Below the pieces are notes generated by a model. That model did not search any database. It had not been told where the DNA came from and was given only the letters and a program-made list of their open reading frames with translations. Source: an uncultured Draconibacterium sp. (GTDB lineage: Bacteria; Bacteroidota; Bacteroidia; Bacteroidales; Prolixibacteraceae). Taken from it: DNA of 64,000 nucleotides. Below are positions 25,485 to 33,727 of the stretch, piece after piece. Made by a program: the position numbers and the translations under genes. Within the stretch, counting starts at the first letter, position 1; each line of letters opens with the position of its first letter. The DNA lies in contig NZ_OY775906.1 in assembly GCF_963675065.1 (NCBI RefSeq), forward strand, positions 3,016,001 to 3,080,000, read 5' to 3'.

Positions 25485-26213
25485 TTATTCTTCCTCCGGA
25501 TCATTGTCTTTCTTATTTCTCCCATCGCGCAGACTAAGGCGATTGTTGTATTTTTCAATACGTTGGTTTAGCTCCGAAATAAAAGCTTCATAATCTTCCG
25601 ATCCGCGAACAAAAATCAAAGCATCTACCAATTTGGCAACATTACGGTAAGCCGCGTCAAGTTGTTTGCGGGCAGCCTTCATTTTTAACGGTGGTTTGCC
25701 CGATTCATCGGTGTAGCGCTCGCCCACCAATGCAACCACTGCCTGGTTTTTGGCTTTTAACTCGGGCACCCATACAGTAAGGCCAACCAATGCCACATCG
25801 TCGGCATACTTTGTTTCCAGAAGTTCAGTAAGTTTATCGGTAGCCGCTGTTTGCTGGTCGTAGGGTTTTGTGGTGATGCCATCGAAACCATCAAAAACAA
25901 TTTTAAGTTTTCGGGCGGCTTCGCGTACGTCTTCGTTAAAATGGCGCAAGGCAGCGTCAACCATATCTTCCATACCAAGAGTTATGGTATCGCGCTCGTG
26001 GTCGGCATCGGCAATGGGACCTGTAAAAATACTTTTTTGAACTAAATCCAGGGCTGCACTTTCATCGGCCAGGGCTGCTTCGAAAGCAGGGTAATAACGC
26101 TGAATTTTTAGTGCGTCAACGGTAAAACGAACAATTAGTTCGTTTACCTCGTTGTGAAAGTTGTGGTGCTCTTCGTTGCGAAGTCGCGAAAGATCAATTT
26201 TTAAAATTTCCAT
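25485..26213 (-). CDS. DUF6261-type protein
   Basis: A 242-residue soluble, mostly helical protein. I recognise it, with moderate confidence, as the Bacteroidota family DUF6261: the start LSRLRNEEHHNFHNEV, the DALRHFNEDVREAA-type helix and the C-terminal RGSEDYEAFISELNQRIEKY segment are characteristic. The function of the family is unknown. It ends in a charged tail (GRNKKDNDPEEE). No signal or membrane segment. It is divergent from a 42-bp-period repeat array that begins 43 bases upstream of its ATG, so the array occupies its promoter side. Confidence 0.7.
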   Translation of the reverse strand: MEILKIDLSRLRNEEHHNFHNEVNELIVRFTVDALKIQRYYPAFEAALADESAALDLVQKSIFTGPIADADHERDTITLGMEDMVDAALRHFNEDVREAARKLKIVFDGFDGITTKPYDQQTAATDKLTELLETKYADDVALVGLTVWVPELKAKNQAVVALVGERYTDESGKPPLKMKAARKQLDAAYRNVAKLVDALIFVRGSEDYEAFISELNQRIEKYNNRLSLRDGRNKKDNDPEEE

Positions 26214-26248
26214 TCGATTCTAATTTTTGGATGATTAATAGTTATTAG

Positions 26249-26452
26249 TTGCATAATCGGGAAGCCCCGAAAACGTGTAGATCATTTATTTCTGCTTGTC
26301 GGGAAGCTCCGAAACTTAGCCCGGAGTTTATTTTTAATCGTCGGGAACGCCCGAAAGCTTGTTTTTACTTTTGTTCTTGCTGTCGGGAAGCCCCGACGGG
26401 TTGTTTTCATTTTATTTCCATGTGCCGGGAATACCCGATGGGCTGTTTTTAG
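26249..26452 (+). other. Questionable reading frame across the 42-bp array
   Basis: Because the period is divisible by three, one frame stays open through about five units and would encode a 14-residue repeat of the form CREAPKxxxxFIFx (67 residues). The only start is TTG at 26249; the upstream ATG at 26231 hits a stop after five codons. No ribosome binding site is evident. It could be a real short repeat peptide, a relic, or a by-product of DNA-level repetition. Confidence 0.25.
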
Positions 26453-26480
26453 TTTGGTTCTAATTTTCGGGAAGCCCCGG
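26257..26480. repeat. Six-unit array of palindromic 42-bp repeats
   Basis: The palindromic core TCGGGAAGCCCCGA or a variant begins at 26257, 26299, 26341, 26383, 26425 and 26467, exactly 42 bases apart each time. Each core (TCGGG-loop-CCCGA) is followed by a 28-base T-rich segment that is clearly related between units but diverged (for example TTTATTTCTGCTTG and TTTATTTTTAATCG). It is not a CRISPR: the conserved part is only 14 bases and the rest is not unique. It fills most of the 316-bp gap upstream of the DUF6261-type gene. Confidence 0.85.
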
Positions 26481-26492
26481 TGATGTTATAAT

Positions 26493-26525
26493 AGCCCTTC
26501 AAGGTTTTAAAAACCTTGAAGGGCT
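26493..26525. terminator. Palindrome family copy 2
   Basis: AGCCCTTCAAGGTTTT pairs with AAAACCTTGAAGGGCT in a near-perfect palindrome located five bases after the end of the T9SS-secreted protein gene (leftward). It likely terminates that operon and separates it from the 42-bp array. Confidence 0.7.
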
Positions 26526-26529
26526 GGGC

Positions 26530-27873
26530 TTATTTCACGATCAGCTTACCGGTAAGTATTTCCCCGTTATACTTAACACGTACCATATAAACACCCTCTT
26601 TCCAGCTTTGGGTACCTATTCTTGTGCTTTTGCCTTTTAGTTTTTGTTTTTTAAGTTTCAGACTTTGCATATTATCGTATACTTCTATATCCCATTCGGT
26701 GTTTTCGTCTAATGTTGTTTCGGTTGAGGTGGATTTTAGAAATTCGTCTTGAGTAACTTCCGGCTCAATACTTACAGTGGTTTCACCACTGGTTGGGTTG
26801 GGGCTTACGATTAGTACGCTTTTAAATGGTGCCTCATACATCATATAATTCCGTCCGGAAGTTCCACAAGTATTGTGCAACTGCAATCCGTAATAATCGG
26901 AGCCAAATCCAGAAGGAGCATTAAAACGGATGGTGTAAGTACCTTGCCCCATTGTAATATTAAACCCATAAGGGAGATCCCATTGGTAATCATCAATATA
27001 CATTTCTTCGGAAGCTGTAGCCATAAAAATACTGTTTTTCGGCACTACCCAATCGTCACCCGTAATGCTTATATTATCATGATCCGGAGTACCTACCCAT
27101 ACGGTTTTTGTTATTTCTCTTGTAACATCAAGATCAATCGTTAACTCCAATTTTACCCAAGCTTCTCCACAACTAGTCGATGTCTTTGGTTCAACAACAA
27201 ATGTTTTAGTTCCTTGCCCTGATACATAATTAAGAAGATTAGTATTGTAGGTCCAGTTAAAGGTGCAATTAACATAGTCTGGAGTTGTAAAAGTTGCTGT
27301 GCTACCGTAGCAAACGATATTAGTAGATGCATCCATTTTTAACAATGAAAAATACCTCAAATCCGAATTGTCATAGGGGGAGTTTGATTTAAGATGAGAG
27401 CAAAGTACTCCACACCCCATTTTTGAAATAAAGACATTTGAATTTGAGGTCGTAACTGCTGAATGATCGTCATCATAACCATCTGAGGCATCATTTGAAC
27501 CATAAAAAACTTTTACATGTGCGGTAGAAGAAGGTTGACTATTCAACTCAATATAACTGCCATCTTCCCAGTAATTATTTATATTTTCCGCTTCGGTGTA
27601 TAAATTATTTATCCAGACTTCATCTCCTCCATAATCGACATGCCAGGCATAACCATGGCAATTGTAATCATTCGTTCCATTATCAAACACTTCTATTGCA
27701 TAAGAACGAGTATACTGATCTGTTGCATTTACAACAGCCTGAGAATATCCACCGCTACTACATGCTTTAACATTAGTTCCCAAAGGCGTTTGCCTAGTTA
27801 AATCATCACATTGACTAAATACATTGGAGGCAATTGATAGTATTATTAGCGTTAATGGTAATATCTTTTTCAT
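26530..27873 (-). CDS. T9SS-secreted predicted cysteine hydrolase
   Basis: A 447-residue exported protein: signal peptide MKKILPLTLIILSIASNVFS, then a domain with YNCHGYAW (Cys72), WEDGSY, DDHSAV (His137) and ISKMG, an arrangement resembling NlpC/P60- or CHAP-like cysteine amidases; Ig/PKD-like beta sequence follows, then a type IX secretion C-terminal domain (VSPNPTSGETTVSI, VYMVRVKYNGEILTGKLIVK). Enzyme activity is inference. The frame is open 14 codons further upstream, but the ATG at 27873 starts the signal peptide and leaves a 4-base gap after the preceding gene. Last gene of a three-gene leftward operon, AT-rich in its first half. Confidence 0.75.
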   Translation of the reverse strand: MKKILPLTLIILSIASNVFSQCDDLTRQTPLGTNVKACSSGGYSQAVVNATDQYTRSYAIEVFDNGTNDYNCHGYAWHVDYGGDEVWINNLYTEAENINNYWEDGSYIELNSQPSSTAHVKVFYGSNDASDGYDDDHSAVTTSNSNVFISKMGCGVLCSHLKSNSPYDNSDLRYFSLLKMDASTNIVCYGSTATFTTPDYVNCTFNWTYNTNLLNYVSGQGTKTFVVEPKTSTSCGEAWVKLELTIDLDVTREITKTVWVGTPDHDNISITGDDWVVPKNSIFMATASEEMYIDDYQWDLPYGFNITMGQGTYTIRFNAPSGFGSDYYGLQLHNTCGTSGRNYMMYEAPFKSVLIVSPNPTSGETTVSIEPEVTQDEFLKSTSTETTLDENTEWDIEVYDNMQSLKLKKQKLKGKSTRIGTQSWKEGVYMVRVKYNGEILTGKLIVK

Positions 27874-27877
27874 ATTA

Positions 27878-28669
27878 TTAACTTTTTGAAATTGTTTTAT
27901 AAAATTCTGTTCCAAACTCTGAAACTTTAATAATTACATTCGCATTCGCATTTATCCTTCCATTCATAAACAGGTTCAATTCGTCATCTACCTTTAGTTC
28001 TTCCTGAAATGGAGAATAACCATGCATAATCATAATATTTCCAATACCTAACATCCATTGACTAAGATCCACTAACTTATAGTTAGGTGATTCCAGAGTT
28101 GTCAGAAATGATAATCGGTCGGTCTTTTCGAACATGAAACTCAAAATATTTAGTGTTTTCTCTTCCGGATATAGCGACAAACATTCTTCTTGCACGTAAC
28201 TAAATTCCAAAAGATGTTTGTAAAACCAGCAATCAACTCCAACAACATCTTTGACATCCATTATTCTAAGCTTTTCTTCTAAAAACAGATGTACCCCTTC
28301 TCGTTCATAAAGCTCCTGAATACAATTAAAATTATTCAAATATGCACGAAATCCTTCTTGGTAAGAATCAAAAACAAGAGCGTCTCTCGCCATATCCAAC
28401 CAAACACATTGATAGAATAACTCTTCTAATGTCAAGGATTTTAAAACATCTTCGGGGAGTTGTCGTCTTTCAACTTTGTAATCATAACTCTCAAATTTCC
28501 ATTCATATTCAGAGAAAGGTTTAAAATAATTTGTAAATCCTGTTGTATCTGTAATATTTTCGCAATACTCATAATTAATCTCTAAATCATTAGATCTTTC
28601 ATTTTTACTGCATCCAACAATCATTACAAACACAAAAATGTATGGAATGTGAAGGTAATTTTTTTTCAT
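27878..28669 (-). CDS. Hypothetical lipoprotein, paralogue of the next gene upstream
   Basis: A 263-residue lipoprotein (lipobox VGC with Cys20) of unknown function. Its first half aligns with the protein encoded at 28666-29382: KPFSEYEW against KPGSEEW, LTLEELFYQC against KTPELYGLC, and the following helices in register, so the two are diverged tandem duplicates. It overlaps the upstream gene by four bases (ATGA) and precedes the T9SS-secreted protein by four bases. The DNA is clearly AT-richer than the window average. Confidence 0.7.
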   Translation of the reverse strand: MKKNYLHIPYIFVFVMIVGCSKNERSNDLEINYEYCENITDTTGFTNYFKPFSEYEWKFESYDYKVERRQLPEDVLKSLTLEELFYQCVWLDMARDALVFDSYQEGFRAYLNNFNCIQELYEREGVHLFLEEKLRIMDVKDVVGVDCWFYKHLLEFSYVQEECLSLYPEEKTLNILSFMFEKTDRLSFLTTLESPNYKLVDLSQWMLGIGNIMIMHGYSPFQEELKVDDELNLFMNGRINANANVIIKVSEFGTEFYKTISKS

Positions 28670-29382
28670 AATTCTAATATACTTTCTGCAACAGTTAGTA
28701 TTTCTTGTTCTAATTCTTCACTGTTATTAATTCCTCGTTTTTCTAAATTGTAAAAGTCATTATTTTCAGATATTTTTGCATTTATTTTATTCTGACTTTC
28801 TAATACTTTTAGCATTGCACTTAACGTTGAAGAGTAAGTATAGCCAAAATATTCATCAGGGAATTTCTTCTTTTCATCATGCTTATTAATTAAATATTTA
28901 ATTAAAAGCTTCTGATCCTTTAAATCTGATTTCTTTATTATATCAGATTCAGAAATAATTTTTTCGATGATATATATATTGATGATCTTTTGGGTTCGCT
29001 CATTTTTATCATTAATATTCATTATTTCATTAATCAGAGCCTCATTATATTTTGATGACAATACTTTTAATGCATCTTTTCTGTTAATAAATTCCTGCCA
29101 ACATGATGATTCGCTAAGAATCTTTCGAATTCCGATATTAGGGTTATTGAATAGAAAAAGATCCATATTAAATGGGTAGCCAATACATAGTCCATATAAT
29201 TCAGGAGTCTTAAGTTCATTCATTAACCAGAATGGAGGTTGATTTTTCTTAACTTTTTCTACATATGTAGAATAGCGCCATTCTTCACTTCCCGGTTTAA
29301 CAGGATAATCCCATATAACTTTTTCCTGGGCAAACGAAATTATTGGAATCACAATTAAAAGCGATAAGATTATTTTTCTCAT
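28666..29382 (-). CDS. Hypothetical exported protein
   Basis: A 238-residue protein with a signal peptide (MRKIILSLLIVIPIISFAQ) and no lipobox, so probably periplasmic or secreted. Function unknown. It is the first gene of the operon ending at 26530 and the paralogue of the lipoprotein encoded next. Helix-rich and Lys/Asn/Ile-rich, with AT-rich codons unlike most neighbours, which suggests acquisition by transfer. One copy exported and soluble and one lipid-anchored, both ahead of a secreted predicted hydrolase, would fit a partner or protection role (inference). Confidence 0.7.
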   Translation of the reverse strand: MRKIILSLLIVIPIISFAQEKVIWDYPVKPGSEEWRYSTYVEKVKKNQPPFWLMNELKTPELYGLCIGYPFNMDLFLFNNPNIGIRKILSESSCWQEFINRKDALKVLSSKYNEALINEIMNINDKNERTQKIINIYIIEKIISESDIIKKSDLKDQKLLIKYLINKHDEKKKFPDEYFGYTYSSTLSAMLKVLESQNKINAKISENNDFYNLEKRGINNSEELEQEILTVAESILEL

Positions 29383-29770
29383 TGTGCTTAGTTCTAAAAT
29401 TTTTGTTACAATAAAAAGTATTAAGTACTTAAACAGATTCTATAGAATAAGGAACCCAAAAAGAGCGCATTAAAAAGGTAGGTTTCTGTTGCTTTGGCAA
29501 CCTGAGGTTTGCGGCAGTATGGGCGGTTTACTGTACAAACGGTTTGTTTTGTTTTTGTCGAGTATTACGAGGTGTTCATGGTTGGTTTTATTGTTATGTT
29601 TATGAAATTAAGATGTTTAAAGGTAAAAAAGGGTTGCGTTAAAACAAGATTGTGGGCTTATGTTTAGTAACAGGTTGATTGGGGCATTAGATATTGGTCA
29701 CTGGGAATTTGAAAACGTTTTCGACCTTCAAGGTTTTTTTAACCTTGAAGGTCGAAATTGTATACGAAGC
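29383..29770. other. Gene-free stretch between AT-rich operon and fucosidase
   Basis: A 388-bp gap containing the start side of the operon leftward and the end of the fucosidase gene on the right. A T/G-rich stretch (29480-29680) shows no gene. The third copy of the palindrome family is at 29719-29757. No clear promoter for the leftward operon could be assigned. Confidence 0.4.
29719..29757. terminator. Palindrome family copy 3
   Basis: TTTCGACCTTCAAGGTT (29719-29735) pairs perfectly with AACCTTGAAGGTCGAAA (29741-29757), a 17-bp stem around five T. It lies 13 bases after the stop of the leftward fucosidase gene and probably terminates it. Confidence 0.75.
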
Positions 29771-31525
29771 CTACAACTTTGTTAACTCCAAATACATCAA
29801 CTGTTTATCGCTTTTATTTTCGGCTGCAGGCAACAATGAAATGGCTTGCTCACCACTTTCCATTATTTCTACTTCACCCAGCTTTACCAGTTCATAATCC
29901 TCACCGGTATCAGGAATTTCAGCGTTTATTTTCTGATCGCCTAAGCTAACTGTCACACCGCCTTTTTCAGCGCTCCACACCAAGGCTTCAACGCGGTAGT
30001 TACCCGGTTCTGCATCAAAAACCCATTCCAGTCGTGCTCGTGCATCAACCCAGTTAGCAATTATTGAGTTTGAACCACTACCCTTTAAAACGGCATGTTC
30101 GCCATAACCCGGATTATAGATATCGGCAAAATCAGCGGGTAGCAAAATACTACCTTCTTTTAAACGTGGCTTATTACTTGTTACCGTCATTTCTCCGCGA
30201 ATCTTCACCACCACAACCGTATTTATCTCATTAAATATTACCGATGGCGCATGAACATGTAAATCACCCTCTTCAAATTTCCAGGCAAAATGTTGCTTCG
30301 GATTCGACAACAGGTAAACGTCACGTACATTCGCTTCCAAACCCGGTACGCTGAGCAAACCATCTTTTGGCCAATCAAAAACATGCAGGTAGAGATTGGT
30401 TACGCCGCCCTCCTTTTTTGTGGTGCAACGCCCCCAGGGCAATTTATAAAACGGACTGGCACTGGTACCGTATATCGATTCGCCATTTTGCTGCATCCAG
30501 TGTCCCATTTCTTTTAACCGCTCAACACTGGCTTTCGGAAACTCTCCGGTTGCAGTTGGTCCAACATTCAGCAACAGATTTCCGCCTTTGCTGGCAATAT
30601 CAACTAACATTTTGATCAGCTCTTCTGTCGATTTCCAGTTTTCGTCGTACCATTTATAGCCCCAGCTGGTGTTCATAGTCATACACACCTCCCAATCGTA
30701 ATCTAATCCTGTTGGCGGCACATGCTGCTCGGGTGTCTGAAAATCGCCGGGCCACGGTCGATACAAGCGGTTATTCGTTATCAGGTTCGGATAATCATTC
30801 GTCACTGCTTTCAAAGCGTTAGCCGCTTCTTCGGTCATTCCCCGTGGTGTGTCCCACCACAAAATATCCAAGCCACCATAATTTTCCAGAATCTCTTTTA
30901 CCTGCGGCACTGCTTTTCCGTTAATGTAATTCATAAGTGGCTCGCGTTTCAAGTCAGGATCCCAATGCGGTTCACCCTCTTCAATGTTCCAGTAAGTTCC
31001 GCCCGGTTCGTGCCAGTCTTGCGCCTGCGAGTAGTAAAATCCCAATCGTATCCCCTCTCTCTTACAAACTTCGGCAAGCTCTTTTAACGGATCGCGATCA
31101 AAAGGAGTAGCATCAACAATATTGTATTTGCTCGCTTTTGAGTGAAACATGGCAAAACCATCGTGGTGTTTCGAGGTTATTACAATATATTTCATTCCGG
31201 CATATTTAGCCAGTTTCACCCATGCTTCGGCATCGTATTTATCAGGATTAAACGATTCAGCCAGTTTTTCGTATTCCTTTACCGGAATTTTCGCATTGGC
31301 CATAATCCACTCGCTGATCCCAGGAATACGCTCGCCTTTCCATTCTCCTGCCGGTTCGGCATACAGCCCCCAGTGAATAAACATTCCAAAGCGGGCTTCG
31401 CGCCACCACTCCATTTTCTGGTCGTGCGCAGATAGTTCAACATTCTTTTTGGGCTTCTGCTCTTTCTTCGAATCGCACGAAATAAATAGCAGCGCAAACA
31501 AGGCAAAAAGTACTAAGCGGTTCAT
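29771..31525 (-). CDS. Alpha-L-fucosidase, GH29 family lipoprotein
   Basis: A 584-residue glycoside hydrolase removing alpha-L-fucose from glycans. The lipobox is ISC (Cys16), so it is membrane-anchored. The GH29 catalytic barrel spans about 30-360: WWREARFGMFIHWGLYAEPAG, SKHHDGFAMFHSKASKYNIVD, and nucleophile Asp225 in DILWWD, the same numbering as in the Thermotoga enzyme. A C-terminal beta-sandwich follows (about 370-584). The sequence STPR-like loop after the nucleophile cannot settle substrate linkage. It stands alone, divergent from the terpenoid-like operon, with a palindromic terminator behind it. Confidence 0.92.
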   Translation of the reverse strand: MNRLVLFALFALLFISCDSKKEQKPKKNVELSAHDQKMEWWREARFGMFIHWGLYAEPAGEWKGERIPGISEWIMANAKIPVKEYEKLAESFNPDKYDAEAWVKLAKYAGMKYIVITSKHHDGFAMFHSKASKYNIVDATPFDRDPLKELAEVCKREGIRLGFYYSQAQDWHEPGGTYWNIEEGEPHWDPDLKREPLMNYINGKAVPQVKEILENYGGLDILWWDTPRGMTEEAANALKAVTNDYPNLITNNRLYRPWPGDFQTPEQHVPPTGLDYDWEVCMTMNTSWGYKWYDENWKSTEELIKMLVDIASKGGNLLLNVGPTATGEFPKASVERLKEMGHWMQQNGESIYGTSASPFYKLPWGRCTTKKEGGVTNLYLHVFDWPKDGLLSVPGLEANVRDVYLLSNPKQHFAWKFEEGDLHVHAPSVIFNEINTVVVVKIRGEMTVTSNKPRLKEGSILLPADFADIYNPGYGEHAVLKGSGSNSIIANWVDARARLEWVFDAEPGNYRVEALVWSAEKGGVTVSLGDQKINAEIPDTGEDYELVKLGEVEIMESGEQAISLLPAAENKSDKQLMYLELTKL

Positions 31526-31779
31526 AATATTAAGATTGTCTGTTTCAATGTACTGGTATAAATTTCGGAATAATTATTACAAAATCAGGCCATTCCTCGT
31601 CTTTTGTGCCATTAATTCAATGTGCGTTCCTTTTCCTCTGCCAATCGGGTCAACTCATCTGCAAAACAATTTTATTTATCGCGGCTAACAGCCTATCTGT
31701 CTTAATTGATTGTTAATACCATGCAAGCATTTTTAAGTTGTGCAGAATTTTGCTTATTTAGCTTTTCATTACCAAAAAG

Positions 31780-32562
31780 ATGACAAACAAAACTTGCCTG
31801 ATTTTTTGCAACTGTGGTGCAGGAATCATTTCCGACGAAAAGAAGGAAGAGCTTTCTGAAGCTTTTAAACCGCTCGGAGTTGATATATACGAGCTACATG
31901 ATTTGTGTGCTTTCTCGCTGAGTGAAAAAGATTTCCTGCACCAACTTGATAAAGACTACGATAAAAAACTAATTGCTGCCTGTTACCCGCGAGCCATAAA
32001 AAATATGTTCGAACAGAACGGAGTACAACTTAGCAATTTCGAGGTATTTAATTTCAGGGAAACCGACACCGAACAGATTACAGCTGAGATTTCAGGTAAT
32101 ATCGACGAAACACAAGACGAAACTTTTTACGAGGTAAAAAATACCGACCTGAAAGTTCCGGCCTGGTACCCGATTATCGACGAATCGCGCTGCACACTTT
32201 GCGGACAATGTGCACGATTCTGCGTTTTTGGCGTTTATTCGTACAACAAAAAAAGCCTCAAGGTTGTCAATCCGCTGTCGTGTAAAAACAACTGTCCGGC
32301 TTGCGGACGAACCTGCCCGGCATCGGCAATTATTTTTCCACGATTACCCGAAAATTCGGCCTTATCAGGTGCTGAACCAGGCGAGGATAAAAAGCCATCG
32401 GGCAACAATCAAAAAGGAAATCTGTTTGTTATGCTGAACGAACGCAACAATGCCCGCAGAAATATTTTCAAACAAGGCGCTTTTCAACAAGCCGAAGAAG
32501 AGAAGAAAAAGGCCCTGGAAGAATTGAAGAACAGCTTTAAAAAACCAAAAGGCAATGCTTAA
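31780..32562 (+). CDS. HdrA-like/ferredoxin iron-sulfur protein
   Basis: A 260-residue cytoplasmic protein. The N-terminal part (CLIFCNCGAGI, ELHDLCAFSL, LIAACYPRAIKNMF) resembles the N-terminal domain of heterodisulfide reductase HdrA. A two-cluster ferredoxin follows: Cys138, 141, 144 and 148 (CTLCGQCARFC) and Cys168, 172, 175 and 179 (CKNNCPACGRTCP). The C-terminus is a charged helix. It likely delivers electrons to the radical SAM enzyme encoded next, whose ATG overlaps this stop by eight bases (ATGCTTAA). It opens a five-gene operon that includes prenyl synthase and class II terpene cyclase genes. Function in the pathway is inference. Confidence 0.8.
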   Translation: MTNKTCLIFCNCGAGIISDEKKEELSEAFKPLGVDIYELHDLCAFSLSEKDFLHQLDKDYDKKLIAACYPRAIKNMFEQNGVQLSNFEVFNFRETDTEQITAEISGNIDETQDETFYEVKNTDLKVPAWYPIIDESRCTLCGQCARFCVFGVYSYNKKSLKVVNPLSCKNNCPACGRTCPASAIIFPRLPENSALSGAEPGEDKKPSGNNQKGNLFVMLNERNNARRNIFKQGAFQQAEEEKKKALEELKNSFKKPKGNA

Positions 32563-33727
32563 ACAATTGTTGAAAACAGATAAAAAATGCCTGTATAAGT
32601 TTACATACAACATGGGCATAAAAGGCGCCCGTGGTATTCAGCGTTTTCAAAAACGTTTGAAAAAAGGCGACTTCTTTCCGGCATTTCATTTTATTTCGGT
32701 TACCGACGATTGCAACCTGAATTGCCAGGGCTGCTGGGTAACCCATAAAAAACAGAATGCACGCATGTCGCCCGAAATGCTGGATTCCATTATCACGCAG
32801 TCAAAAGCAAAAGGATCCTATTTCTTCGGAATTCTTGGTGGGGAACCACTGATGTACAAGCCGCTTCTCGATGTTTTTGAAAAACATTCCGATTGCTATT
32901 TTCAGCTGTTTACCAACGGGACATTGCTCACAAAAGATATAGCTGAACGTTTACGCAAATTGGCCAACGTTTCGCCGCTAATTAGTTTTGAAGGCGACAA
33001 CGAAGTTGCCGATGTACGTCGTGGAGGGAAAAACGTTTACCAAAAGGCACAGGCTGCCATCGATCATTCAACCGACGCAGGATTGATAACAGGTGTGGCG
33101 ATGAGTGTTTGTAAATCGAACATCGACCTCGCATTTTCAGATGAATTTATTCAATCGCTGATCGACCGTGGCGTACTTTATTTGTGGTACTATATTTATC
33201 GGCCTGCAGGACAAAACGCAACCGTTGACCTCTGTCTTTCGGCAGAGCAGATTGAGCAACTTCGCCAATTTATGGTGGATGCTCGCCAGAAATATAACAT
33301 TGCCATAATTGATGCTTACTGGGATGAGAATGGTAAAGGTTTGTGCCCTGCGGCATCAGGATTAAGTCACCACATTAATGCATCGGGCGATATTGAACCT
33401 TGTCCTGTCATTCAGTTTGCCACTAACAATGTGGCCGATAGCGATCTGGAAAGTATTTATCGCAATTCAACTTTCCTGGCCGGATTTAAAACAGAAATAC
33501 CAAAACTCACCACGGGCTGCATCCTTATGGACGATCCACAGTGGTTGGTTAATTATACAAAACAACACGCCGCAAAAGATACATCGGGGCGGGATAACGA
33601 AGCGGAACGTCTGAACCAAATGGTAAAAGTTTCCAGTCATGGTTCGGCAAAACCCGTTCGCGAAAAGAGCTGGGTGTATCGCTTTGCAAAAAAACGGGCA
33701 TTTTTTGGCTTTGGCGCCTATGGTTAA
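32555..33727 (+). CDS. Radical SAM enzyme
   Basis: A 390-residue radical SAM protein. The motif is Cys53-X3-Cys57-X2-Cys60 (CNLNCQGCW), followed by the GGEPL SAM-binding motif. Later cysteines (GKGLCPAASG, IEPCPVIQF, TTGCILM) suggest an auxiliary SPASM-like cluster. It differs from HpnH and from hyd or cofactor maturases by its N-terminal basic helix and lack of their signatures, so the substrate is unknown. Given its neighbours, the substrate may be a prenyl chain or cyclised terpenoid. It overlaps both neighbours by eight bases in the form ATGNNTAA. Confidence 0.85.
   Translation: MLKQLLKTDKKCLYKFTYNMGIKGARGIQRFQKRLKKGDFFPAFHFISVTDDCNLNCQGCWVTHKKQNARMSPEMLDSIITQSKAKGSYFFGILGGEPLMYKPLLDVFEKHSDCYFQLFTNGTLLTKDIAERLRKLANVSPLISFEGDNEVADVRRGGKNVYQKAQAAIDHSTDAGLITGVAMSVCKSNIDLAFSDEFIQSLIDRGVLYLWYYIYRPAGQNATVDLCLSAEQIEQLRQFMVDARQKYNIAIIDAYWDENGKGLCPAASGLSHHINASGDIEPCPVIQFATNNVADSDLESIYRNSTFLAGFKTEIPKLTTGCILMDDPQWLVNYTKQHAAKDTSGRDNEAERLNQMVKVSSHGSAKPVREKSWVYRFAKKRAFFGFGAYG

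Noticed and set aside
26257..26480. CRISPR array
   Set aside because: The conserved unit is only 14 bases and palindromic, the segments between are related rather than unique, and no cas gene is in the window.
33639..33719. Upstream start for the DUF116-prenyl synthase gene
   Set aside because: It lies within the radical SAM coding sequence, and the 8-bp overlap start at 33720 matches the other junctions of the operon.
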